Shown here piece by piece: positions 11,655-21,960 of a stretch of 64,000 nucleotides of DNA. Every line of letters starts with the position of its first letter. The stretch's first letter is position 1. Both the position numbers and the translations under genes were made by a program. A model generated the notes under the pieces. That model searched no databases, was not told the origin of the DNA, and worked only from the letters and a program-made list of their open reading frames with translations. This stretch comes from Gammaproteobacteria bacterium (lineage in GTDB: Bacteria; Pseudomonadota; Gammaproteobacteria; GCA-002705445; GCA-002716945): NCBI GenBank assembly GCA_016779485.1, contig JADHNN010000002.1:64580-128579 (forward strand), written 5' to 3'.

Positions 11655-12425
11655 CTAGCGGGTGATCCCTCTCCTACTATTTTTAATGAAGTCAACAAAA
11701 TAATTAGAGTATTCACTATTGATATTAAGATTTTTGAATAAATTTATTTTTTCTTTGAGAGGCTTACTTGATCTAATAAAGATTTTAAAACATTTTTCTA
11801 ACTTTTTAATATCTTCATCATTAAAGTTTTTTCTCTTTAGGCCTTCTGTATTTATTTTATATGCTTTAGCATGATTGCCCGCTATAAGTGTGTAAGGTGT
11901 TACATCTTGAGATATGACTGTCCCAAGTCCTGAAAATGCATACATACCAATTCTGCAAAATTGATGTACTAGTGTAAAACCACCTAAAGAGACATTTGAT
12001 TCAACTTCAACGTGTCCTGCTAAACTAGCTGCATTTGATAAAATACATCCATCATGAATAATACAATCATGAGCAACATGCGTATACGCCATAAATAAGT
12101 TATTATTTCCTATATTAGTATCTGAAATACCATCTTTTGTTCCTCTGTGAATGCTACAATTTTCTCTAAAGATATTATTGTCACCAATAGTACATGTAGT
12201 TTTTTCGTTCTTAAACTTAAGGTCTTGTGGATGTTCGCCAATACTTGAATGTTGATAGACTATATTATTCTTTCCAAGAGATGTATTTTCTCTAATTACA
12301 GCATGTTCTTTGATAATTGTACCTTCATCAATAGATACGTTTTTATCAATAATAGCATAAGCTCCTATCTTAACATTTGAACTGATAGATGCTGATGAAT
12401 CTATTATTGCTGTTTTATGAATCAT
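11655..12425 (-). CDS. lpxA: UDP-(N-acetyl)glucosamine acyltransferase LpxA
   Basis: IHKTAIIDSSA, left-handed hexapeptide repeats, HQFCRIG. Confidence 0.95.
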   Translation of the reverse strand: MIHKTAIIDSSASISSNVKIGAYAIIDKNVSIDEGTIIKEHAVIRENTSLGKNNIVYQHSSIGEHPQDLKFKNEKTTCTIGDNNIFRENCSIHRGTKDGISDTNIGNNNLFMAYTHVAHDCIIHDGCILSNAASLAGHVEVESNVSLGGFTLVHQFCRIGMYAFSGLGTVISQDVTPYTLIAGNHAKAYKINTEGLKRKNFNDEDIKKLEKCFKIFIRSSKPLKEKINLFKNLNINSEYSNYFVDFIKNSRRGITR

Positions 12426-12846
12426 TTTTAGATCTAACAGCGCCTATTAGGTCAGCTGTACATACTACCTTATCATCAACATGGCATTCAGCTGAAAATT
12501 TATGTATATCTCTTTTACTTTGTATTAGTGATGCATTAATAATAACTATATCTCCTGGCATAACTTGCTTTTTGAATCTTGCTTTATCTACGCCGACGAA
12601 ATAATACAACTGATTTGACATGTCTCTCTTATTACTCTCTACATCAAGTATTGCGGTTGCTTGTGCCATAGACTCTAATAATAGAACGCCAGGAAATACA
12701 GGATAATTAGGAAAGTGTCCTTGAAAGAAAGGCTCGTTATTGCTTACATTTTTTTGTGCAACTATTGATTCACTTTTTTTAAGTTCAATAATCTTATCAA
12801 TAAGCAGAAATGGAAACCTATGTGGTAAATAGTTTTGAATATTCAT
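12415..12846 (-). CDS. fabZ: 3-hydroxyacyl-ACP dehydratase FabZ
   Basis: LPHRFPFLLIDKI, GHFPNYPVFPGVLLLESMAQ. Confidence 0.96.
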   Translation of the reverse strand: MNIQNYLPHRFPFLLIDKIIELKKSESIVAQKNVSNNEPFFQGHFPNYPVFPGVLLLESMAQATAILDVESNKRDMSNQLYYFVGVDKARFKKQVMPGDIVIINASLIQSKRDIHKFSAECHVDDKVVCTADLIGAVRSKNDS

Positions 12847-12851
12847 ATAAA

Positions 12852-13742
12852 TTACCTATTTTTTTTATAAAGATTTCTGAATAATACTTGATTTTTTCTC
12901 CAATTACGAACACTATCAGCAGCCATTCCAGATGCGTACTCACCTTTAGATTTAATAGATTTCGTTATCATCGACATTCCATGAATGTGCACATCATCAC
13001 AAATAGAAATATGACCATTGATACCTGAACCTCCGCCAATAGTACAATTATTTCCAATTATTGTACTGCCAGCAATACCTGTACACGCAGCGATTGCTGT
13101 ATTACATCCAATAATAACATTGTGTGCTACATGTACTAAGTTATCAATCTTACAATTATTTTTTAAAACCGTGTTATCTATTAAACCTCTGTCAATTGTT
13201 GTTCCTGATCCAATTTCTACGTTATCTTCAATAACTACAGAGCCAACATGAGGAATTTTTTGCCACTTCTCATGATCTTTATATAAACCAAATCCATCTG
13301 AGCCAACCACAGTGTTTGGATGAATTATTACATTATCGCCTATGTGAGTGTTATGGTTTATAAAAACACCAGGATACAAGATACAGTTTTTTCCAACTGT
13401 GACATTCTCTCCAACAGTTACGTTATAAAAATTATCAAGTAATTTATATTCAGAATAAGAAGATATTGTCTCAAGTAATTTCGTTAGAGAATGCATTACA
13501 TTATCACATCTGAAAATATAAATACTATCATCAATATCCTGCGAAAAGTTTTTATTAACTAGCAGGCCGCCAAATGGGGAAAAGTCATGCTTATCACTAT
13601 CATTTAAAATAAAACCTAAAGACTTAGGTAATGGATTTGATAAAGTAGATAATGTATCAAATAGACGAGAACTCTGTTGACTGCACTCAGCATCAATCAA
13701 TTTGCAAAGTTCGTAAGAGTTGTAAGCCTTAGAGAGCTTCAT
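12852..13742 (-). CDS. lpxD: UDP-3-O-acylglucosamine N-acyltransferase LpxD
   Basis: Hexapeptide repeats, VVGSDGFGLY, IDRG..NTVLKNNCKIDNLVHVAHNV. Confidence 0.94.
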   Translation of the reverse strand: MKLSKAYNSYELCKLIDAECSQQSSRLFDTLSTLSNPLPKSLGFILNDSDKHDFSPFGGLLVNKNFSQDIDDSIYIFRCDNVMHSLTKLLETISSYSEYKLLDNFYNVTVGENVTVGKNCILYPGVFINHNTHIGDNVIIHPNTVVGSDGFGLYKDHEKWQKIPHVGSVVIEDNVEIGSGTTIDRGLIDNTVLKNNCKIDNLVHVAHNVIIGCNTAIAACTGIAGSTIIGNNCTIGGGSGINGHISICDDVHIHGMSMITKSIKSKGEYASGMAADSVRNWRKNQVLFRNLYKKNR

Positions 13743-13743
13743 A

Positions 13744-14244
13744 TTAGTTAAGTATGTTAATTATATCTTGCGTTATATCAACATATTTCTTAGCAAATAA
13801 GGTAGTCCCATCAGCTCTTAGGATTAAATCATAATCATTCTTTTCAGCATACTCATTAATAGCCTTTTCAACAATAATCCTTATTCTTTGTAACTCTGAA
13901 TTCTGTTTAGCTTGAAGCTCTTGCTGAAGTTTCTGTTGTTTATTTCTAAATTCTTGTTCTGTTTGATTAATTTCTTTTATTTTTTCTTTTCTATCATTTT
14001 TAGACATAGTTCTTTCATTTTTTAAATAGTCATCATTAAGCTTATTCCATGAAGTTTCTAATTTATTTAATTCATCAGCTTTAGGCTTAAATTCTTTTTT
14101 TAAATTATTTTGGGATTGTTTATAAATAGGTATCTCTTTAAATAGAACATCCAATTTGACTACACCTATTTTTGTATCTGCATATAAATTATTTGAAAGT
14201 ATAACTAGAAAAAATAAAGGTAATATATTTATTCTTTTAAACAT
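13744..14244 (-). CDS. skp: OmpH/Skp-family periplasmic chaperone
   Basis: Signal peptide, IGVVKLDVLF start, coiled coil; between lpxD and bamA. Confidence 0.85.
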   Translation of the reverse strand: MFKRINILPLFFLVILSNNLYADTKIGVVKLDVLFKEIPIYKQSQNNLKKEFKPKADELNKLETSWNKLNDDYLKNERTMSKNDRKEKIKEINQTEQEFRNKQQKLQQELQAKQNSELQRIRIIVEKAINEYAEKNDYDLILRADGTTLFAKKYVDITQDIINILN

Positions 14245-16580
14245 TAGAAAGCTCCTCCAAGTGAAAATATTATAGGTTTAGTGTCGTCTCCACTTTTTGA
14301 CTTAAATGTATCAACAAAGCCCATTGAAACAGCACCTACTGGCGTTCTAAAATTTAGCTGGACACCATAACTACCTCTTAAGTCACTATAACTAAAATCA
14401 GAAACATCTTCAAATACATTGCCTATATCTAGAAATAACGAAGCTCTAAATATCCTTTTGTCAGCTCCTAAAAATGGTGGTGGTGGGAAAACCCAATCAT
14501 TTTGCAAAGCTAAGAAAAAATCTCCTCCAATTGCATCACAAGTCTTTGCTGTACAGGTTGTATTGTTACTCAAAGGCCCAAGACTATTTGTATCAAAGCC
14601 TCTGACAGACCTATCACCTCCGGCAAAAAATTTATCATGAAAAGGTAATGAAGATGTGCCTATAAGTCCCATGCCTAAACCAGCTTGTGGCTTAACGGTA
14701 AATACAGTATTCCAGTCAAACATGTCAAAAAAATTTAGAACATAAGGTGTGTTATATTCGCCAGTAAATTTCATGGAAACATACGAATAATCTAAATCCG
14801 GAGGTAAGTAAAAATTACCATTCAGTGATTGTCTTTTACCTATTGATGCATAAAAGGTTCTATCTCTTGTATCTTCAGTTATGTTTCCATTAAACAAAAA
14901 ACCTATATGTGTATTCCCATGTTTATTAATAAAGCTTGTAACATTGGAAGGTGACCCTATTGTAGTCGTATAATCTGTGAGTACTAGTTCTGTACCATAT
15001 CCGTATGACCGGGTTTCTGAAATTGGTACGTTATAACTAATACCATAAGCTATAGTGTCAGAGAGATATGATGCAGTTGAAGTTGAAGATACATCAGTCT
15101 CACTAAACACGAGACTAGTTGATTTTGACATTCCATCATTAGTAAAGTACGGATCTGTATTACGATAACGGATTAATTTTTTATAAGAGCTCTTCTCAAG
15201 TTCAAGTGCAACATTATTACCTTTTCCTAAAAAATTGTCTTGCTGAACCTTAATATTAAAGATTGCACCAGAAGAGTCAGAATATCCCGCTCCAACTTTA
15301 AATTCACCAGATTGTGTTTCTTCTAGAATAAAATCTATATCTATAAGTCCTAAAGATTCATCAATAATTGTTTTTTTGATATCAACGTTATTAACGTAAT
15401 TGAGACGTTGTAGTCTTATTTTCGATCTATCAGTATTTTTTTGAGAGTATATTGATGATTCAAATTGCCTGAGCTCTCTTCGATATACTTCATCATTTGT
15501 TTTACTATTACCTTTAATATTAATTCTTCTAACAAATGATTTTTTTTTAGGGTTTATATTAAATGTTATATCCACAAAGTTTGAATCATTTGAAAAGTTT
15601 GCATTATAAGAGATTTCTGGGAAAGCATATCCTTCTTCACCCAGAAGAAACTCTATGCTTTCTTTTGTAGATTCTATTCTAGATCTAGAAAATATTGAAC
15701 CAGGTTTTAGGTTATAATCAAAAACATTAGCATAAATTTCAGATGAGAATTTTTCTAAGCCATAAGCTTTAATTGTTCCGAATTTAAAAAGTTCTCCTTC
15801 ATTAATTGATAAGGTAACATAAATATTTTTTTTATTTGGTGATAGATTTACTTGTTTTGAAACAATATCAAATTTTGCATATCCACGATTAAAATAATAA
15901 TCTTTAATTGCTTCTATATCTTGGTCTAATAATGTGCTGTTATAAATATCTTTATCGGACCATACTTCAAACCAGTATTTTGGTCCAGATTTGATTAAAG
16001 ACCTAAGCTGTCTGTCTGAATATTTATTATTTCCAATAATTTTTATTTCTTTAATTGTTGACGCTAACCCTTCATCTATAAGTAGAGACAATTCTATTAG
16101 ATTATTGTCTAATTCTTTTTCTGTGATTGATATTGCTGACGAATACCTGCCATTATCATAATATAGCCTAGTTAATTCTTGTTGGACTTTATCAATTAGA
16201 TTTTTGTTATAAGGTTTACTTTGTGATATCCCAATACTCTTCAGTGAGCTAACTATTTGTTCAGTTTCTACAAGACTGTTACCATCAATAAGTATTTTTG
16301 AAATTATTGGTCTCTCAGTTACACTAATATAAGCAGTGTTACTTTCTATTTTAATTTTTATATCCTTGAATAGATTTGTAGAAAATAGATTTTTTATAAA
16401 AAGTGAGATGTCATTCTTAGTATAGGTTTTTCCTATTTCAATTCTAGAATATTCGATAATTTGAGATGATGTAATTCGATTGTTACCGTCTATAACAATA
16501 AAGTTTACTTGCTTATCAATAGAATATGCGTGAACTGGTAATAGTAAAAATAATAATAAATAAATGTATATTTTATTCAT
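14244..16580 (-). CDS. bamA: Outer membrane protein assembly factor BamA
   Basis: POTRA repeats, FFAGGDRSVRGFDTNSLGP, C-terminal aromatic residue. Confidence 0.96.
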   Translation of the reverse strand: MNKIYIYLLLFLLLPVHAYSIDKQVNFIVIDGNNRITSSQIIEYSRIEIGKTYTKNDISLFIKNLFSTNLFKDIKIKIESNTAYISVTERPIISKILIDGNSLVETEQIVSSLKSIGISQSKPYNKNLIDKVQQELTRLYYDNGRYSSAISITEKELDNNLIELSLLIDEGLASTIKEIKIIGNNKYSDRQLRSLIKSGPKYWFEVWSDKDIYNSTLLDQDIEAIKDYYFNRGYAKFDIVSKQVNLSPNKKNIYVTLSINEGELFKFGTIKAYGLEKFSSEIYANVFDYNLKPGSIFSRSRIESTKESIEFLLGEEGYAFPEISYNANFSNDSNFVDITFNINPKKKSFVRRINIKGNSKTNDEVYRRELRQFESSIYSQKNTDRSKIRLQRLNYVNNVDIKKTIIDESLGLIDIDFILEETQSGEFKVGAGYSDSSGAIFNIKVQQDNFLGKGNNVALELEKSSYKKLIRYRNTDPYFTNDGMSKSTSLVFSETDVSSTSTASYLSDTIAYGISYNVPISETRSYGYGTELVLTDYTTTIGSPSNVTSFINKHGNTHIGFLFNGNITEDTRDRTFYASIGKRQSLNGNFYLPPDLDYSYVSMKFTGEYNTPYVLNFFDMFDWNTVFTVKPQAGLGMGLIGTSSLPFHDKFFAGGDRSVRGFDTNSLGPLSNNTTCTAKTCDAIGGDFFLALQNDWVFPPPPFLGADKRIFRASLFLDIGNVFEDVSDFSYSDLRGSYGVQLNFRTPVGAVSMGFVDTFKSKSGDDTKPIIFSLGGAF

Positions 16581-17893
16581 GAAAGTATGCGAACGAGATC
16601 ATTATAAAAGGCGATGATCATGATTAATCCCAAAAGAGTAATACCAACAAACTGAGCTCCTATTTGTATATTTTGTGGTAACTCTTTCCCGGTAATTATC
16701 TCATATGTGTAATAAACTAGATGACCGCCATCAAGCATAGGAATGGGCAGAAGATTAAGAACTCCTAGACTAACACTTAGTATTGCTAGTAAAAAAAGAA
16801 AATAAGATAATCCCATTTCTAATGATTTTCCTGAAAATTGAGCAATCGACAAAGGACCGCTCAAGTTTTTTACATTTGCCTCACCTGTAACAAGTTTTCC
16901 GATCATTTTAAAAGTCAGAATCGTATAATCAAATGTACTTTGAATAGATTTTGTAAATGAATCTTTTATATTATAACTTACATTTATATACGATGATAAA
17001 TTTGGCTTCTGTGAAATTCCAAGATAGCCTTTATTATTCTTAGAAATTATCGTAGCTGTGTACTGAACAGTTTCTTTATTTCTTTCTGCTATGATATTTA
17101 TGTTTTTTCCTGGGTTGGTAACAATGAAATCAACAAAATCTTGCCAATTTTTCATAATTTTGTTATCGACTGAAATAATTTTGTCATCAACAAGAATATT
17201 TTCATTATTAATTTGATTAGTCACAGAACCAATAACTATGTTTCTATTTGGTGAAACCACTTTAATACCTATATTTTTTATAATATCACCCTCTTTATTA
17301 AGAATAGATGATTGGTAGCTTAGTTTGTACTCAGTTATATTTTCAAAAGTATCTATTAGTGATAATGTAATTGGCTTTTCATTCATTACATTATTAAGTA
17401 TTTCAATGCGCACATCTTGCCAGCGCTGAACGGAAATATTATTAACCGAAGTAATTTGATATATATTTTCTGTATTGTCTATATTGACAGTTGGTTTTAT
17501 ACCACTGATGCCGTTAAGATATGTCATTGTAAAAAAAATAATTGCTAATATTAAGTTAAATATAGGTCCAGCAGCAACAATTGCAAACTTTTGATATACA
17601 CTTTTTTTATCAAAACAATATTTATAATCTTCTTTTTTAATATTATTAGAATCTCCATCTGGAGTTTTAGATTCAAGCATCTGAACATAGCCACCAAGCG
17701 GTATCATGCAAAGTGAATATTCAGTTGAGTTCTCGCTGTGCTTAGATTTTATAATTGGTTTTCCAAATCCTACACTAAACTTCAAAACTCTGACATTACA
17801 TAGTCTTGCAACAATAAAGTGGCCATATTCATGAAATGTCACCAATATACCGATAGCGATTAAAAAACCAATGATGCTGTAGATTAAATCCAT
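16577..17893 (-). CDS. rseP: RIP metalloprotease RseP
   Basis: HEYGH zinc motif, PDZ region, LNLLPIPMLDGGHL. Confidence 0.95.
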   Translation of the reverse strand: MDLIYSIIGFLIAIGILVTFHEYGHFIVARLCNVRVLKFSVGFGKPIIKSKHSENSTEYSLCMIPLGGYVQMLESKTPDGDSNNIKKEDYKYCFDKKSVYQKFAIVAAGPIFNLILAIIFFTMTYLNGISGIKPTVNIDNTENIYQITSVNNISVQRWQDVRIEILNNVMNEKPITLSLIDTFENITEYKLSYQSSILNKEGDIIKNIGIKVVSPNRNIVIGSVTNQINNENILVDDKIISVDNKIMKNWQDFVDFIVTNPGKNINIIAERNKETVQYTATIISKNNKGYLGISQKPNLSSYINVSYNIKDSFTKSIQSTFDYTILTFKMIGKLVTGEANVKNLSGPLSIAQFSGKSLEMGLSYFLFLLAILSVSLGVLNLLPIPMLDGGHLVYYTYEIITGKELPQNIQIGAQFVGITLLGLIMIIAFYNDLVRILS

Positions 17894-17895
17894 TG

Positions 17896-19101
17896 TTATA
17901 AATATTTATGTTTTATATAGTTTTTAGTTGATATTCTTATTTCATTATCATTATCTATCAGTGATTGAAAATCGTTATGATTAACAAATTCACTAGTTTC
18001 AAGGATATATTCTATAATGTTAGGAATATCCAAAAATGATATCTTATTTTCTAAGAAGTATTCTACACTAATTTCGTTAGCTGCATTAAGGATTAATCCT
18101 GAATTTTTAGCAGTTTCTGCTGCATATCTAGCGAGCTTATAACAAGGAAATTTGTCAATAGGTACCTCTTCAAACGAGAAACTTGTATAGTCATAATCTT
18201 GAATATTATCTAGAAAAGTTCTTCTTGGAAATGTTAAAGCATAGGATATAGGAATCATCATATTAGGATTAGACATGTGTGATATAATTGAGCCATCAAA
18301 AAACTCAACCAAAGCATGTATTTTACTCTCTCTGTGGATAATCGCCTGAATATTAGATAGATCAATATTAAAAAGTATTTTAGCTTCAATAATCTCTAGT
18401 CCTTTATTCATCATCGTTGCAGAATCAATAGATATTTTTGTACCCATATTCCAAGTAGGATGTTTGACAGCATCATGAACAGTAATGTTTTTAAAATCTT
18501 TCACATCTAAATCTATAAATGGTCCACCAGAAGCAGTGATAGTTAGTTTTTTTATATTTTGTTGATAATAATCTTGATCGTTGATCTTATAATCAAGCCC
18601 AGAAGATAAGATAATTTGTAGTAATGCATTATGTTCACTATCAATAGGAATAAGCTGGGCCCTTGTTTTTTTTAGCAAGGAAATAATCGCATTACCAGCA
18701 GATACGAGTATTTCTTTATTTGCGATTAGAATTATTTTATGACTTTTTATTGCTTCAATCACAGGATTAATGCATTCAAATCCAACAATCGCTGCAATCA
18801 CAGAATTAACATTAGAATCTGAAATAATTACGCTCAAACCGTCATCGCCATATATTATTTCAGTATCATTAATTTTTTGTCCATATTCTTTTACAAAATT
18901 ATTGTAAGATATTCTATCTGTTATAACTGCAAATTTTGGGTGATATTGTTTAATTTGCTTATAAAAAAGTAGAGTGTTTTTATGGCATGATATTCCAAAA
19001 ACAGTCAATTCATCAGATAGTTGAGAAATCACTTTCAAAGAACTTTGACCAATAGACCCAGTACTTCCTAGTATAGTTATCATCCTCATGTCATAAACCA
19101 T
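17896..19101 (-). CDS. dxr: 1-deoxy-D-xylulose 5-phosphate reductoisomerase (true start probably at MRMITILGSTGSIG)
   Basis: ILGSTGSIG, IPIDSEHNA, NMGTKISIDSATMMNKGLE. Confidence 0.96.
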   Translation of the reverse strand: MVYDMRMITILGSTGSIGQSSLKVISQLSDELTVFGISCHKNTLLFYKQIKQYHPKFAVITDRISYNNFVKEYGQKINDTEIIYGDDGLSVIISDSNVNSVIAAIVGFECINPVIEAIKSHKIILIANKEILVSAGNAIISLLKKTRAQLIPIDSEHNALLQIILSSGLDYKINDQDYYQQNIKKLTITASGGPFIDLDVKDFKNITVHDAVKHPTWNMGTKISIDSATMMNKGLEIIEAKILFNIDLSNIQAIIHRESKIHALVEFFDGSIISHMSNPNMMIPISYALTFPRRTFLDNIQDYDYTSFSFEEVPIDKFPCYKLARYAAETAKNSGLILNAANEISVEYFLENKISFLDIPNIIEYILETSEFVNHNDFQSLIDNDNEIRISTKNYIKHKYL

Positions 19102-19898
19102 AAATAAAATAACGGTAGTGACGGGAGGTAGCTATCAAGTCTATCTAGTAATCCTCCATGCCCCGGCAAAATATTACTTGTATCTTTTACATTATATCCA
19201 CGTTTAATAAGACTTATAAATAAATCACCAGAAAATGCAAATAAAATAAATAGACTTAATAATATTAAATCAGTATTTGTCCATATCATGTTATTCATAT
19301 TGAAAAATATAATAAAGAAAATAAGTGATAGTATATACGACCCAATATATCCCTCTAGAGTTTTATTTGGGCTAATATTAGTAACTATTTTATGTTTACC
19401 AAAAGATTTACCTACAATATATGCGGATGTATCAATAACTGTAATTAAATATATAAGTAAAAAGAAATAAAACTTATTGTCAGATAAATTATTATTTATC
19501 GAAAGTGGTGTGTTATTCGGAGAAAGATTAATCAAATGAAGAAATAATATAGAAAAAATAATAAAACCAATCCAGTTATTATTATTTTTTAAGAAATATT
19601 TTAATCTTTCAGAATTGATTAACATATATAACATCAAATAGATCCAAAAAAATGAAGATAATAATGAAATATAGTACATATTCAAGGAATTAAAATAATG
19701 TATTAATAATAATAATCCAAAAAAAACTAATGTTTGGAATTTAGAATTTGATTGTAAATTTATCCATTCATAGAATGATATTAATACGATTATATATATA
19801 GTAATTATCATAAAATAATTATTACCAAAAAAATAAAGCAACATTAAGTAAAGAAGAATAAACGTAACGGTTATAAATCTTTTAAGAAGCTGTGGCAT
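19086..19898 (-). CDS. cdsA: Phosphatidate cytidylyltransferase
   Basis: Multi-TM protein; SPNKTLEGYIGS and FSGDLFISLIKRGYNVKD...LPGHGGLLDRLDS. Confidence 0.95.
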   Translation of the reverse strand: MPQLLKRFITVTFILLYLMLLYFFGNNYFMIITIYIIVLISFYEWINLQSNSKFQTLVFFGLLLLIHYFNSLNMYYISLLSSFFWIYLMLYMLINSERLKYFLKNNNNWIGFIIFSILFLHLINLSPNNTPLSINNNLSDNKFYFFLLIYLITVIDTSAYIVGKSFGKHKIVTNISPNKTLEGYIGSYILSLIFFIIFFNMNNMIWTNTDLILLSLFILFAFSGDLFISLIKRGYNVKDTSNILPGHGGLLDRLDSYLPSLPLFYLWFMT

Positions 19899-20566
19899 TA
19901 TTTTACAAGGCCAAACTTTCTTTGAGTATTTTCGTAATTATCAAAAATGCACTCTATATCATTTTTAGAAATATCTGGCCATAATATATCAAGAAACTGA
20001 AATTCACTATATGCTGCTTGCCAAAGCATAAAATTACTCAATCTTTTGTATCCACCTGTTCTAACAATTAAATCAGGATAATTCACGCTTGTTGAAAGAT
20101 ATTTGCATAGTGTCTCATAGTTAATCTGTTTATGATTTAATACCGCAAGATTTGCTGCATTAATTATGTCCCAATGACCACCATAGTTATATGCAATATT
20201 TAAATTATAACGAGAAAATTTTTTAGTTTCATTCTCAGCATGCTGTATTATTTCTAGAATTTTATTTGGCAATGAAGATAAGTCACCTATCACTTTAAAC
20301 TTAATCTTATTGTTTACTAAATCAGAAAAATGTTCATTAATAGATGATTTAAGAAGTTGAGAAATGAATGAAATTTCTGTTTCATTTCTATTCATATTCT
20401 CACTGCTCATTGCAAAAAATGTGGCTGTTTTGCAGCCTAATTCAGTACAAACTTTGAAAATTTCATATACTCTTGATGAGCCAACCTGATGACCGTATTG
20501 TCTAGACTGCCCTAATGATTCAGCCCAACGTCCATTGCCGTCCATTATAAAAGCAATATGTTTCAA
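19898..20566 (-). CDS. uppS: Undecaprenyl diphosphate synthase
   Basis: HIAFIMDGNGRWAESLG, NIAYNYGGHWDI, PDLIVRTGGYKRLSNFMLWQAAYSEF. Confidence 0.96.
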   Translation of the reverse strand: MKHIAFIMDGNGRWAESLGQSRQYGHQVGSSRVYEIFKVCTELGCKTATFFAMSSENMNRNETEISFISQLLKSSINEHFSDLVNNKIKFKVIGDLSSLPNKILEIIQHAENETKKFSRYNLNIAYNYGGHWDIINAANLAVLNHKQINYETLCKYLSTSVNYPDLIVRTGGYKRLSNFMLWQAAYSEFQFLDILWPDISKNDIECIFDNYENTQRKFGLVK

Positions 20567-20568
20567 AT

Positions 20569-21126
20569 CTAAACTTCGCTGATTTCTTCAATTTTTTTTG
20601 TGATAATATTTTCAGAGGTCTTAATGTAATCATCTGTGAGGTCTTGAATTTCAATAATATAGTCACGTTCAAAATCTTTTGAAATCTTTTTCTCTTTTTC
20701 TAAATTAGAAATGGATGCATTGGCATTTCTGCGAATATTTCTCAATGTAATTTTTATATTCTCACCTTCCTTTTTAACAATTTTATTTAAGTCAGCTCTG
20801 CGTTCTTGTGTGAGAGGTGGAAACTTAATATGAATGTTAGTTCCATTAACAACAGGGTTAACACCTAAAGTACTGTCAGCTAGCGCCTTTTCTATAGATG
20901 ATACTGCATTTTTATCCCAGATGCTAAGTGATATAGTAGAGGCATCGGATATTGTAATATTAGCTAATTGTTTAATAGGTGTGATAGTGCCAAAGTAGTC
21001 AACACTGACCTGATCAAGAATGCTCGGATTAGGTCTTCCGGCTCTAATTTTAGATAACGTAGCTTTAAAGTTATCTATACTCTTATCCATAGTAGATATA
21101 GTATCAGCTTTAATTTTATCAAACAT
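20569..21126 (-). CDS. frr: Ribosome recycling factor
   Basis: GRPNPSILDQVSVDYFG, PLTQERRADL. Confidence 0.96.
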   Translation of the reverse strand: MFDKIKADTISTMDKSIDNFKATLSKIRAGRPNPSILDQVSVDYFGTITPIKQLANITISDASTISLSIWDKNAVSSIEKALADSTLGVNPVVNGTNIHIKFPPLTQERRADLNKIVKKEGENIKITLRNIRRNANASISNLEKEKKISKDFERDYIIEIQDLTDDYIKTSENIITKKIEEISEV

Positions 21127-21135
21127 AGTATGAGT

Positions 21136-21960
21136 TTAACTTATTTGATTATAAACTTCTTGTGCAAAATTTTCTGTTTTTTTCTCAATTCCCTCACCCA
21201 CTTCATAGCGAGTATAAGAGATTATTTGATTATCTTTGATAACTTTTGACAGTGAAATAGCAGGATCTTTTACAAAAGGTTGATTCAATAGGGTATTTTC
21301 ATTAATAAACTTCTTCATTTTTCCTTCAAGAATATTGCGTTTAATATCCTCTTTTTTATTTAGTTTTGCTAGTTCATTTTTATAAATTTCTTTTTCTGAT
21401 TCAAGAATATCTTGACTTAATGAAGCCTCGTCAAGAGCTAATGGATTTGATGCAACAATTTGCATACATATATCTTTGGCAAGATTTACATCATCATTTT
21501 TTAGTTCTACCAAAGCAGCTATTTTATTATTATGACAATAGCCGTATGCATTATTCTTTTTTGAAATTTTTATATGTCTTCTAAGTTTAATATTTTCACC
21601 TAGTTTAGAGATTGCTGTACTTATACTCTCAGAAATCATATCAATATTAGAATCATCATTTAATAGGTTTTTACCAATTGATTGCGCTAGTGATAAAAAA
21701 TTACTATCCCTAGCAACAAAGTCTGTTTCAGAATTAAGTTCTAACAGTAATATAGAGTTATCATCTTCATAAAAGTTTACAATGCCTTCTGCAGCAATTC
21801 TTGATCCTTTTTTATTTGCCTTTACACCTGCTTCAGATCTAAAAAGCTTAACCGCTTCATCAATATTATTATTTGCTTTGTCTAGGTATTTTTTACAATC
21901 AAGTATTCCTGCACCCGTCATTTGTCTTAATTGTTTAACCAGTTCTTTTGAATTAGTCAT
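21136..21960 (-). CDS. tsf: Elongation factor Ts
   Basis: VKQLRQMTGAGILDCKK, ELNSETDFVARD. Confidence 0.97.
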   Translation of the reverse strand: MTNSKELVKQLRQMTGAGILDCKKYLDKANNNIDEAVKLFRSEAGVKANKKGSRIAAEGIVNFYEDDNSILLLELNSETDFVARDSNFLSLAQSIGKNLLNDDSNIDMISESISTAISKLGENIKLRRHIKISKKNNAYGYCHNNKIAALVELKNDDVNLAKDICMQIVASNPLALDEASLSQDILESEKEIYKNELAKLNKKEDIKRNILEGKMKKFINENTLLNQPFVKDPAISLSKVIKDNQIISYTRYEVGEGIEKKTENFAQEVYNQIS